From: CAZJFC01 sp964545245
GTDB lineage: Bacteria; Pseudomonadota; Alphaproteobacteria; Rickettsiales; 21-14-0-20-44-7
NCBI GenBank assembly: GCA_964545245.1
Contig: CAZJFC010000005.1
Span: forward strand, 1-55,540
Direction of reading: 5' to 3'
Length of the DNA stretch: 55,540 bases
Part shown: positions 40,539 through 49,691 of the stretch, one piece after another
Layout: each line of letters starts with the position of its first letter
How positions within the stretch are numbered: position 1 is the stretch's first letter
Position numbers and translations under genes: made by a program
Notes under the pieces: model-generated
The model's database searches: none
Told to the model about the DNA's origin: nothing
The model's input: only the letters and a program-made list of their open reading frames with translations

Positions 40539-42677
40539 TCATTTCACAATGAAGCTAACCTCTCCGGCTGCTGTGGTTTTCCCGCCAGAGATAATATCCG
40601 CCTGAAGGCTGTGCCTGCCCCGGCTGATATGCCATAAAAATTCGGGGTTATCAGTTGTCGCAATAACATTCTTATTCAGCACCCAGACAACTTTGTCACC
40701 CGGTCGGGTTCCCCCGACAATAAATTTGAACGCCTGCCTGTCAGATGGGATTCTGGGGTCATAGGCAATCTGCAACCCTTGTGTTGGCCGTATAATCGCC
40801 GCCTGCTGCACTCCACCCCGCGCTTCCTTGCGCACAATCTCCTTTTTCGTTCCCGGAATAAAGAACTCCGTCCGCTTCACGCATGGGTTATTGTCCTGAT
40901 AATCAATACAGACATCCATGCGCACAAGCTTGGGGCTTAAATATAACGGCTTCGTCGGTTGGTTCCGGTTAAGCTCCGAGAAAATGCTCCTCAGCACGAT
41001 TGCAGGGCCAACAGCGCCGGTTACGCCGTTCGTCGGTTTTCCGTCAAGGTTCCCCATCCACACGCCAACGACATAACGATGGTTGTAACCTACTGCCCAT
41101 GAATCACGGTAATCCGTAGAAGTCCCAGTTTTAACCGCGGTCTGCACAGGCAGGTTAAGGACGCTGCCAAAGCCGAACTCCCGGCTTCTTGCCCACGGGT
41201 CGGAAAGTATATTTCCAGCAAGGCTGGCCGCTTCTTCCGAAAAAACCCTCCCTGTTTTTTTTATCTGCGGGTTGCCGATAATAACTTCCTCCGGGGAATA
41301 TATTCCCTTATTCGCCAATGCGGAATATGCCCTCACCATCTCAAGCAGGGTGACTTCGCCATTGCCCAGCGCAAGCCCCTCATTATAAATTTCCGCGTCA
41401 TGGCTAAGGCTTTCAAAACCCAGCTCATGCAGCTTGCCCAGATATTCCTTCACTCCCGTGAACTGGATCGTTTTAAGGGCAGGTATATTCAGCGAATTGC
41501 CCAGCGCTTCACGCAAAGTAATATTACCATAAAACACATTACTGTAATTGCTGAACCTGTGCAGCCCGCTGCCTACCGCCTCGGAGAGCGGTGCATCTTC
41601 AATTATGGTAGCAGGGGTTTGCCCCAGCTCCAGCGCATAAGCATATAGAAAAGGCTTCAATGAAGACCCCGGCTGCCTTGGGGTTGTTACCGCGTCAATA
41701 TCCGCCGTTCCCTTTTCCGCGTCACCCGGCTCCGCGACAACCCATGCCAGAATTTCGTTAGTGTGGCTGTCCATAACCAATGCCGCGCCATTGAACAGCT
41801 CTTTCGGGGAAAGTTCCTTCACCCTCCTGTCAAGTATAGCCTGAGCCTTTTGCTGAATAGCAGAATCAATTGTGGAGTGAATGACATTCCCGCCGGAACT
41901 AATCGGCTGCTTGCGTATATATGAAATAAAATGGCTGGCATTCACAGGCAGAGAGGGCTTTGCCAAAACAAACTGCTCATTGCTGACATCAACATTCATT
42001 TTTTTGGCAAGGCTGCTGACCAGCGGTTCAATTTTCTCCGGGTTCTTATAAAGGTCAAAGCCGGATGGCGCGCGCACCAGCACAACAAGCGCCAGCATCT
42101 CTTTCTCGGTCAATGTATCAAGGTCACGGTTAAAATAATATCTGGCCGCCTGCACAACACCTTTACGGTTAGAGGCATAAGGAAGCTGGTTAAGATAAAA
42201 TTCCAGGATAGTATTTTTGCTGTATTCCCTCTCAATCGCCGCCGCCTCAAATCCCTCAAGCCATTTTGACCACAGATTGCGTTTTCTTGGCGTAAGCATC
42301 CGCACCACCTGCTCGGTAATTGTGCTGGCTCCGCGCACTGTCTTAAGCCCTTTCAGATTCTGGGTTACAGCACTTGCCCGCGCGCGCCAGTCAACCCCAT
42401 GATGGCCATAAAAACGCTTGTCCTCGGAAATGATAAAAGCTTCCTGCAGAAACTCAGGTATCTGGTGAAGTGGAACATTGTCATAAACATTATGCCGGTT
42501 CAGGTATGAAACGCTGAGGGGCTTGCCTTCCCTGTCGGAAACCCTGATATTCGACACATCCGACATTGCCGATTTGAATAACTCCGCCGCCGGTCTGGTA
42601 TCGTACCATGTTTTTATGACAAGCAGCGCCAGACATATTGACAATACTGTCACAAACCTGCGAAATATTTTTCCCAT
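40539..42677 (-). CDS. pbpC: Penicillin-binding protein 1C
   Basis: 712-residue bifunctional peptidoglycan synthase. Membrane anchor near residues 8-24. Glycosyltransferase domain with EDKRFYGHHGVDW, RGASTITEQV and REYSKNTILEFYLN. Transpeptidase domain with the active-site Ser in PGSSLKPFLYA, and KTGTSTDYRD. The C-terminal beta domain (BiPBP_C, VWVLNKNVIATTDNPEF) is diagnostic of PbpC rather than PBP1a/b. It faces away from the alpha-2-macroglobulin gene with 72 bp between starts; these two are usually co-directional in other bacteria. Confidence 0.95.
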   Translation of the reverse strand: MGKIFRRFVTVLSICLALLVIKTWYDTRPAAELFKSAMSDVSNIRVSDREGKPLSVSYLNRHNVYDNVPLHQIPEFLQEAFIISEDKRFYGHHGVDWRARASAVTQNLKGLKTVRGASTITEQVVRMLTPRKRNLWSKWLEGFEAAAIEREYSKNTILEFYLNQLPYASNRKGVVQAARYYFNRDLDTLTEKEMLALVVLVRAPSGFDLYKNPEKIEPLVSSLAKKMNVDVSNEQFVLAKPSLPVNASHFISYIRKQPISSGGNVIHSTIDSAIQQKAQAILDRRVKELSPKELFNGAALVMDSHTNEILAWVVAEPGDAEKGTADIDAVTTPRQPGSSLKPFLYAYALELGQTPATIIEDAPLSEAVGSGLHRFSNYSNVFYGNITLREALGNSLNIPALKTIQFTGVKEYLGKLHELGFESLSHDAEIYNEGLALGNGEVTLLEMVRAYSALANKGIYSPEEVIIGNPQIKKTGRVFSEEAASLAGNILSDPWARSREFGFGSVLNLPVQTAVKTGTSTDYRDSWAVGYNHRYVVGVWMGNLDGKPTNGVTGAVGPAIVLRSIFSELNRNQPTKPLYLSPKLVRMDVCIDYQDNNPCVKRTEFFIPGTKKEIVRKEARGGVQQAAIIRPTQGLQIAYDPRIPSDRQAFKFIVGGTRPGDKVVWVLNKNVIATTDNPEFLWHISRGRHSLQADIISGGKTTAAGEVSFIVK

Positions 42678-42749
42678 TCAGGAATTCTATTAACCTGCAA
42701 ATAAAAGACTATATAATTTTTACTTGAAAAAACACTTACTGGTAATTGC

Positions 42750-45700
42750 ATGAAAAATCTGTTCCTTATCCTGCCCCTGTTTATTATATCAGCCATTTTC
42801 GCATGGGCACAGGAAAACCAGCCGGAGCAGGCAAGCCCAACACCGCTTAAAATAATCCGCATAACCCCCGAAGGGAATGACGTTCCTTCCGTCAAACAGA
42901 TTGTTATCGAATTCAACCGCCCTGTTGTTCCAATCGGGGTAATGGAGCGCAAACAGGATGATATCCCCATCACTATAACCCCGCAGGCAAACTGCAACTG
43001 GATATGGCTTAATACACGCAGCCTGGCTTGCAACCTTAATGAAAAAGACGAGCTTAAAAAAGCTACAAAATATTCAATTACAGTAAAACCCGGCATCAAG
43101 GCAGAAGATGGAGCCACAATTGAGAAAAACCATGACCACTCATTCATAACCCTCCGCCCTGACGTTTCATATGTTTCCATCAGCAAATATCTGGGGCCGG
43201 GAACGCCGGAATTCAGGGTTTATTTTACCCAGCCGGTCACTTTTGACTCCGTAGCAAAGTCCATACATGTCAAACCGAAAGACAGCTCCGAAAAATATTC
43301 CATAGACGTTAAACCAGACCCGCACGATAACGGCAGGAAAACCGCATGGCTCATCAGCCCGCGCAAGGAACTGCCACCGGGATCAAAAGCCGCGCTGATA
43401 CTGGACCATGGCTTAACCGCAATTGACGGCAAAGAGCGTTCGGTACAAAGCCGCTCCCTTCTGGAATTTGCGACATTCCCTGAGTTTAAAATACTCGGCG
43501 TCAAATGCTATGACAATAACAACCACAACCTTCTTATCACCCCGGATGATAAAGACGTTGATACAAAGCTCTGCAATCCGCTACTCCCTATAAGGATTTC
43601 ATTCAGTTCACCGGTTCTCTATTCACAAATAAAAAGCCATCTTAAAATCACCTCAGAAAACGGCTCCGATAAGGATAACAAGACCGCATGGGAAGAGAGG
43701 GAGGATTATTCACGCCTTAACAGTACATATTATGAAGGCGGCACTTTTGATATTTCTCTGCCTTCAGTGGGAAAAGCCAATACTTCCTATACGATTAGAA
43801 CCGTTACGGAAAAACCCGGATTTTTTAAATCCGTCTGGAACTGGCTAAAATCACTTTTTTCGGCTGGGGTGAAATATGGCATTGAAGATGAATTCGGCAG
43901 GACTCTTGATAAAGAGGTGGAGATCACCTTCCGCACCGATAACCGCAAACCGAATTTTGAAATAATCCACCGCAAGGCGGTGCTTGAAAAAAATGCGGAT
44001 AGTGAAGTCCCGCTTTACGTTAACAACCTCGAAAGCATAAAATTCAACTACCGCAGCCTTACCGCTTCAGGCGCAAAACAATCACAAATCAGTGAACAGA
44101 AAATCCCTAAGGTTGAGAATATCCAGTTCGCCATCCCGATGGGTATACGTGAAATGCTTGGCGGCAAATCCGGCGCGGTTTATGGATATCTCGAAACTTC
44201 GCCCGATACCGGCAAAGGAAACCGTGATAAACGCCTCTTTGCGCAGGTAACCCCGTTTCAGGTTCAGGTAAAGCTTGGCCATTTCAGCACGCTGGTCTGG
44301 GTGACAGACCTTACAAGCGGTAAACCCGTTGAAGGCGCAAAGATCACCGCTTATATCGGCATACTGAACGAACTGCCGGGCGCGGGCAACACCCTTGCCT
44401 CCGCAACCACAAACAAGGATGGTATTGCGCTGATGCCGGGCACGGTTGAGCTTGACCCGAAACTTAAGCATTCATATATCTATGATGATAAATACAGCAG
44501 CATCTTCTTTCGCGTCGATAAAGGTGGAGATATTGCCCTTCTGCCGATCACATATGATTTTGAGATCAGCTCTTACAGCGTTTCAAACTACAATGTATAT
44601 GAAGAAACCGTAGAAAAATACGGCCATATTTCCACTTGGGGAACGACTGCGCAGGGAATATATAAGGCCGGCGACAATATCCAGTATAAGGTCTATGTCC
44701 GCAACCAGAATAACAGAAGCCTCACCAACCCGCCGCAGGATATTGAATATACGCTGCAACTGGAAGACCCGGAAGGAAAAACCGTAAAGGAGGAAGTTGT
44801 TTCCTTCGATGAATTCGGGAGTTTCAGCGGCGAGTTCATGACCTCCGAATCCGCCCCGGTCGGCTGGTATTATTTCCGCTTAGGCTATAAACAGCCCGGC
44901 CAGCAAGGTTTCCAGAACCAGCTAACTCCGATGCGTGTTTTGGTCAGCGACTTCACCCCGTCACCTTTCAAGGTCAGCAATGAGGTTAACGGAAAAACCT
45001 TCCTGCCGGAATCGGAAGTGGAAATTAATACCAGCGCGAAACTGCATTCCGGCGGCCCATACACTGATGCTTCAGCACGCGTTACCGCAATTCTGGAACC
45101 AAAATACTTCTCGCCGTCCAACAGCATTACTGAGCCGTTCTATTTCAACTCGTCATCCTCCGACGAAGAATATTACGGCAGCGAACAGATTTTCCAGAAA
45201 ATAGACAAGCTTGATGAAAAAGGCGAACTGAACCTTAAATTCAAAATAAACAGCCCCCATATTATTCATGGCCGCCTTTTGTTTGAAAGCGCCGTTCAGG
45301 ATGACCGCGGCAAATACATCGCGAGTTTCTCCAACGCAGATTATTTCGGGGTTAACCGTCTGGTTGGCCTGCGCATACCTGAATGGGCTAACAGCGTAAA
45401 CAAACCCGCAAAGATTGAATATATAGTGTCCGACACAAAAGGCCAGCCCGCGCAAGGTATTGGCGTCACTCTCACGGTTGAGCATGAAGTTGTCCATGCC
45501 GCAAAGGTCAAGGGCGCCGGGAACGCGTATATAACCAATATCGTTACCAACTGGGAAAAAGTTGCTGAGTGCCACGGAAAATCAGCCGGAGAGGCTTCCC
45601 TCTGCGAATTCACCCCGAAAAAAACCGGGAATTACAGGGCAATTGCCACAATTGAGGATACCGAAGGGCGCAACCACTCCACCAAGACATCTTTATGGGT

Positions 45701-48593
45701 AACGGGCAAAGATTATGTGCAGTGGAATCAGGAAAGTGATTATTACCTCCCAATCACTCCGGAAAAACAAAAATATAACATCGGGGACACCGCAAGGTTC
45801 ATGCTTAAGAACCCCCTGCCCGACAGCTATGCCTTGGTGACAATTGAGCGATACGGCGTACTTGACAGCTTTATCCAAAAACTTGATATCAGCGCCCCGG
45901 TGATTGAATTCCCCATCAAGCCTGACTATATGCCGGGGTTCTATCTTTCCGTAACCGCCGTCTCCCCACGTGTGGACAAACCTCTGGAAATAGGACAGGT
46001 TGACATGGGAAAACCGACTTTCCGCATGGGATACCTGAAAGTTGACGTGACTGATAAATTCAAGGAAATAAAAGTCACCGCAAAAACTGATCGTGATGTT
46101 TATAAGCCGAGGGAAAAGGTAAAACTCTCGTTAAGCGCAAAATCCAATGCATCGTCCGAACCGGTTCAATACGCCGTAACCGTTCTTGATGAGGCGGTAT
46201 TTGACCTCATTTCCGGCGGGGAAAGCTATTATGACCCATATAAGGGCTTCTTTAGCCTCAAGAACCTTGACCTCCGCAATTTCAGCCTGATGACCCGGCT
46301 GGTCGGCAGGCAGAAATTCGAAAAGAAAGGAGCCAATCCGGGCGGCGATGGAGGTGCAGACCTTTCCATGCGTGACTTCTTCAAATTTGTAAGCTACTGG
46401 AACCCTTCCATCAAAGCCGACAGCTCCGGCAATGCGGAAGTTGAGTTTGAGGTTCCGGATAACCTGACCGGCTGGCGCGTGCTTGCGGTTGCCGTCACCC
46501 CGACCGACCGCTTTGGCCTTGGGCAAGGCAAGTTTGCCGTCAACCGCCCGACTGAGATTCGCCCCGTCATGCCAAATCAGGTTGGCGAAGGCGATAAATT
46601 CTCAGCAGGTTTTAGCGTTATGAACCGCACTGACCAAAAGCGGGAAATTAACTTTGATATCGAAGTTGACGGCGATATCGACACCGCCAAAACAAAAACC
46701 GTATTCCGCAAAAAACTTACCCTTGAGCCGAACAAGCGTGAAACGGTATATTTCCCCGTCACGGCTTCTTTAATCAAGCAAACACGTGACATAAACAAGG
46801 GCGAAATAAGGTTCATCTCCCACGCCAGTGACGGCATGGACTCCGACCTCACCACCCATAAAATCACCGTGAACAAACAGCGCGAGCTTGTAACCGCCGC
46901 CAATTACGGCACCACTACGGAAGACAAGGTGACAGAATCATTAAAAATCCCGGCATCGATTTATCCTGATATAGGCGAAATCAGCGTTTCATTGTCGCCA
47001 AGTGTAATAAACAATATCGATGGCGCATTCAGGTATATGCGGGATTATCCGTATATCTGCTGGGAACAGCAAATTACCAAGGCGGTGATGGCCTCACATT
47101 ATCTTGGCCTGAAGCAATATCTCCCCGATAACCTGCAATGGGAGGATGCCGCAGAACTTCCTCAGGCAACCATCAACCGGGCGATCAACTTTCAGGCTCC
47201 GAATGGCGGGATGACATATTTCCGGTCACAGGATGCCTATGTTGACCCATATCTCAGCGCATATACCGCACTTACTTTCACATGGCTTGAAAAATCCGGC
47301 TATAAAATCCCGAAAGATGTACGCGACAAACTCGATTCTTATCTGGACAACTACTTACGCACAGACGCTTCACCGGAATATTACTCCAACGGAATGTCAT
47401 CCGATGTCCGCGCGGCTATCCTTTCTGAACTGGCGGAGCGTTCCAAAATCTCACTTTACGAGCTTGACCGCTATAAATCGCATATCGACCAGATGAGCCT
47501 TTTTGGCAAAACCTTCTATATGGACGCCGCAGTTAAACTCGGAGCCAAGGAAACTGCTACGGAAGTTGGCAAGAAAATCCTGAACTATGCAAATGAGTCA
47601 GGCGGAAAATTCAGCTTTACACAGGAAATCAGCGACTCGTACAACCATATACTAAGCACCCCTTTACGTGAGAACTGCGCCATACTGGGAACTTTCACAC
47701 GGTTCTCGCGCAGCCCAGCGGGAGAGGATTTTGTTGGCGACATCCCATTCAGACTCGTGAGGAGCATAATCCAAACCCGCGGCAACCGCGACCATTGGGA
47801 GAACACGCAGGAAAATATGTTCTGCATGAACGCCCTGCTTGAATATTCCCGCAAATACGAGAATGTGAAACCTGATATGGTTGTCAGCACATCCCTTAAC
47901 GGCGGGATATTCGGCGAAGCGCAGTTTATGGATTACCGTGACAAACCGGCTAATATCCAAACCCCATTAAACGAAAGCATGGCCGGTGACAAAGCCAATC
48001 TTGACATTCTCCGCAACGGTTCCGGCAGGCTTTATTATGCCACCCGCCTGACCTATTCCCCAAAAGAGCCACGCCGTGAAGGAATCAACGCAGGAATTGA
48101 TATACGCAAAGAATACAGCGTTGAGCGCGGCGGCAAATGGGTTCTGCTTGAAACCCCGGCACAGCTTAAGAAAGGCGAACTTGTCCGCGGGGATATTTAC
48201 TTAAGCCTTCCTGCTGCCCGCAATTTTGTCGTTGTCAACGACCCGGTTCCGGGAGGGCTTGAGCCTTTGAACCGCGACATTGCCAATACCTCGATTGTTG
48301 ATTCTGGAAAAGGCGCGTTCGATAAAAGCGGCGGCTCATGGTATTATAAATTCAGCGACTGGGTTAATTTTGATTCTTCGCGCTGGAGCTTCTACCGTCA
48401 GGAAATCCGCCATGATTCCGTGCGCTTTTATTCCGACTACCTGCCCCCCGGCAATTATCACCTGTCATATGTGGCGCAAGCCATCGCAGAAGGTGAATTC
48501 CGCACAATGCCGGTTTTCGCCGAAGAAATGTATGACCCGAATGTTTATGGCAAAGGTGTTGAGACCGTGGTTGAGATAAGCCCGCAGGATTAA
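42750..48593 (+). CDS. Bacterial alpha-2-macroglobulin
   Basis: 1947 residues, periplasmic protease trap. Signal peptide ends near IFAWAQE; there is no lipobox Cys, unlike E. coli YfhM. Many MG-type beta-sandwich domains follow, then NWEKVAECHGK, the bait region, and the thioester motif CWEQ with Cys1437 (YPYICWEQQITKA). TED-like alpha toroid (FQAPNGGMTYFRSQDAYVDPYLSAYTALTFTWL) and a C-terminal receptor-like domain close the protein. With pbpC it would trap proteases that breach the outer membrane while the wall is repaired. The stop overlaps that of a small opposite ORF. Confidence 0.96.
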   Translation: MKNLFLILPLFIISAIFAWAQENQPEQASPTPLKIIRITPEGNDVPSVKQIVIEFNRPVVPIGVMERKQDDIPITITPQANCNWIWLNTRSLACNLNEKDELKKATKYSITVKPGIKAEDGATIEKNHDHSFITLRPDVSYVSISKYLGPGTPEFRVYFTQPVTFDSVAKSIHVKPKDSSEKYSIDVKPDPHDNGRKTAWLISPRKELPPGSKAALILDHGLTAIDGKERSVQSRSLLEFATFPEFKILGVKCYDNNNHNLLITPDDKDVDTKLCNPLLPIRISFSSPVLYSQIKSHLKITSENGSDKDNKTAWEEREDYSRLNSTYYEGGTFDISLPSVGKANTSYTIRTVTEKPGFFKSVWNWLKSLFSAGVKYGIEDEFGRTLDKEVEITFRTDNRKPNFEIIHRKAVLEKNADSEVPLYVNNLESIKFNYRSLTASGAKQSQISEQKIPKVENIQFAIPMGIREMLGGKSGAVYGYLETSPDTGKGNRDKRLFAQVTPFQVQVKLGHFSTLVWVTDLTSGKPVEGAKITAYIGILNELPGAGNTLASATTNKDGIALMPGTVELDPKLKHSYIYDDKYSSIFFRVDKGGDIALLPITYDFEISSYSVSNYNVYEETVEKYGHISTWGTTAQGIYKAGDNIQYKVYVRNQNNRSLTNPPQDIEYTLQLEDPEGKTVKEEVVSFDEFGSFSGEFMTSESAPVGWYYFRLGYKQPGQQGFQNQLTPMRVLVSDFTPSPFKVSNEVNGKTFLPESEVEINTSAKLHSGGPYTDASARVTAILEPKYFSPSNSITEPFYFNSSSSDEEYYGSEQIFQKIDKLDEKGELNLKFKINSPHIIHGRLLFESAVQDDRGKYIASFSNADYFGVNRLVGLRIPEWANSVNKPAKIEYIVSDTKGQPAQGIGVTLTVEHEVVHAAKVKGAGNAYITNIVTNWEKVAECHGKSAGEASLCEFTPKKTGNYRAIATIEDTEGRNHSTKTSLWVTGKDYVQWNQESDYYLPITPEKQKYNIGDTARFMLKNPLPDSYALVTIERYGVLDSFIQKLDISAPVIEFPIKPDYMPGFYLSVTAVSPRVDKPLEIGQVDMGKPTFRMGYLKVDVTDKFKEIKVTAKTDRDVYKPREKVKLSLSAKSNASSEPVQYAVTVLDEAVFDLISGGESYYDPYKGFFSLKNLDLRNFSLMTRLVGRQKFEKKGANPGGDGGADLSMRDFFKFVSYWNPSIKADSSGNAEVEFEVPDNLTGWRVLAVAVTPTDRFGLGQGKFAVNRPTEIRPVMPNQVGEGDKFSAGFSVMNRTDQKREINFDIEVDGDIDTAKTKTVFRKKLTLEPNKRETVYFPVTASLIKQTRDINKGEIRFISHASDGMDSDLTTHKITVNKQRELVTAANYGTTTEDKVTESLKIPASIYPDIGEISVSLSPSVINNIDGAFRYMRDYPYICWEQQITKAVMASHYLGLKQYLPDNLQWEDAAELPQATINRAINFQAPNGGMTYFRSQDAYVDPYLSAYTALTFTWLEKSGYKIPKDVRDKLDSYLDNYLRTDASPEYYSNGMSSDVRAAILSELAERSKISLYELDRYKSHIDQMSLFGKTFYMDAAVKLGAKETATEVGKKILNYANESGGKFSFTQEISDSYNHILSTPLRENCAILGTFTRFSRSPAGEDFVGDIPFRLVRSIIQTRGNRDHWENTQENMFCMNALLEYSRKYENVKPDMVVSTSLNGGIFGEAQFMDYRDKPANIQTPLNESMAGDKANLDILRNGSGRLYYATRLTYSPKEPRREGINAGIDIRKEYSVERGGKWVLLETPAQLKKGELVRGDIYLSLPAARNFVVVNDPVPGGLEPLNRDIANTSIVDSGKGAFDKSGGSWYYKFSDWVNFDSSRWSFYRQEIRHDSVRFYSDYLPPGNYHLSYVAQAIAEGEFRTMPVFAEEMYDPNVYGKGVETVVEISPQD

Positions 48594-48769
48594 GCCGGTA
48601 TATCCCTTACCTGTTTATTCCCGCTGCACCTTTCTTTATCACCTAAGCCGCAGACAGGGAGGAAGGTGAAATGAAGCGGAGTTCTTTCGCCGTGGATATA
48701 TGTGGTATATTCCCTTTGAAGCGCTGTCGTGGTTTCGTCTATAAGGTTACCCTTGTCAAAAATCCACAT
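48590..48769 (-). CDS. Possible 59-residue protein after the receiver-HATPase gene
   Basis: Starts MWIFDKGNLIDETTTALQRE and ends DKERCSGNKQVRDIPA. No good ribosome site is seen before the ATG at 48769. It fills the gap between the receiver-HATPase stop and the alpha-2-macroglobulin stop, overlapping the latter by two bases. The residue pattern (charged N-terminal half, LHFTFLPVCG) looks more protein-like than a random frame, but this is thin support. Confidence 0.3.
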   Translation of the reverse strand: MWIFDKGNLIDETTTALQREYTTYIHGERTPLHFTFLPVCGLGDKERCSGNKQVRDIPA

Positions 48770-48800
48770 GGATGGCGCACTTGCAAAGTTTTTATCTAAA

Positions 48801-49691
48801 TTACAGTTTCTTCCTGCATATGACTTCGCTACCGTCATCCACATATTCCACACTGTCGAAAGAAAGCCTCCTTGCCGCCGGTATACCGCGACCGTGCGGA
48901 TCCGTGGCGCGTGACGGCGAAATATCAAGGTAATTATTCCAATCAAAACCTTTGCCGCAATCCTTTATACAAAGTCTGATTTCATCGTCGGAAACTTTCA
49001 GTTCCGCATAAGCAAATTTATCCTGGTTCTCAGGCAGTGACAGCCGCCTTTCCACTTCCTCTTCCCAGTTTCCTTCCATCATCAACGCGGTTTTATCGGC
49101 GTATGAAATGCCAAGATTGCCATGCTCAACCGCATTTATCATGATTTCCGTTATCCCATAAACCGCCGCTTCCGGCTCCGGGAAACACCCGGCAATGTAA
49201 TAGGCAAGGTCGCGGACTTCATCAAGCGTGCGGAACCTGAAATTCGCGTTTTCAATAAGCGCCAGCGCCCCTTTGCTTTTGCGTACTTCTTCCACCATGC
49301 GTTTTCTGTTCATGGTGCTTTTAAGCGCCGCCCTTACAACGCTGATAAGTATCGTATCCTCATAAGGCTTGGTAAGATAATAATAAACCCCCGCCTCAAT
49401 TCCCTCCTGAATCTGCTGCTGGCTGGCCGCCGCCGTCTGCATGATTACGGGAATATCTTTCAGCTTCTCGCTGGAATTCATCACCTTGAGCACATCCATG
49501 CCGTTCATTCCCGGCATCATCCTGTCCAGCACCAGAATATCAATATCCGGCTCCCTTTCGAGGACAACCATAGCCGATTCCCCGCTGGTAGCGGTCAGGA
49601 CTTCAAAACCGGCCTCCTCAAGATAAGCCACGATTATATCGAGGTTGAACTCCTCGTCATCAACCGCCAGAATTTTATATCTTTCTTTCAT
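48801..49691 (-). CDS. Response regulator with receiver and HATPase output domains
   Basis: 296 residues. Receiver domain (1-125) with acidic Asp11/Asp12, phosphoacceptor Asp56 in LVLDRMMPGMNG and Lys108 in YLTKPY. A short linker helix leads to a GHKL/HATPase_c_2 domain with EIMINAVEHGNLG (about 185-196), CIKDCGKGFDW and DPHGRGIPAAR. That type of domain is found in anti-sigma (RsbW-like) kinases and lacks an H-box, so the output is probably protein phosphorylation or binding, not DNA binding. It overlaps the kinase gene upstream by 4 bp. Confidence 0.9.
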   Translation of the reverse strand: MKERYKILAVDDEEFNLDIIVAYLEEAGFEVLTATSGESAMVVLEREPDIDILVLDRMMPGMNGMDVLKVMNSSEKLKDIPVIMQTAAASQQQIQEGIEAGVYYYLTKPYEDTILISVVRAALKSTMNRKRMVEEVRKSKGALALIENANFRFRTLDEVRDLAYYIAGCFPEPEAAVYGITEIMINAVEHGNLGISYADKTALMMEGNWEEEVERRLSLPENQDKFAYAELKVSDDEIRLCIKDCGKGFDWNNYLDISPSRATDPHGRGIPAARRLSFDSVEYVDDGSEVICRKKL

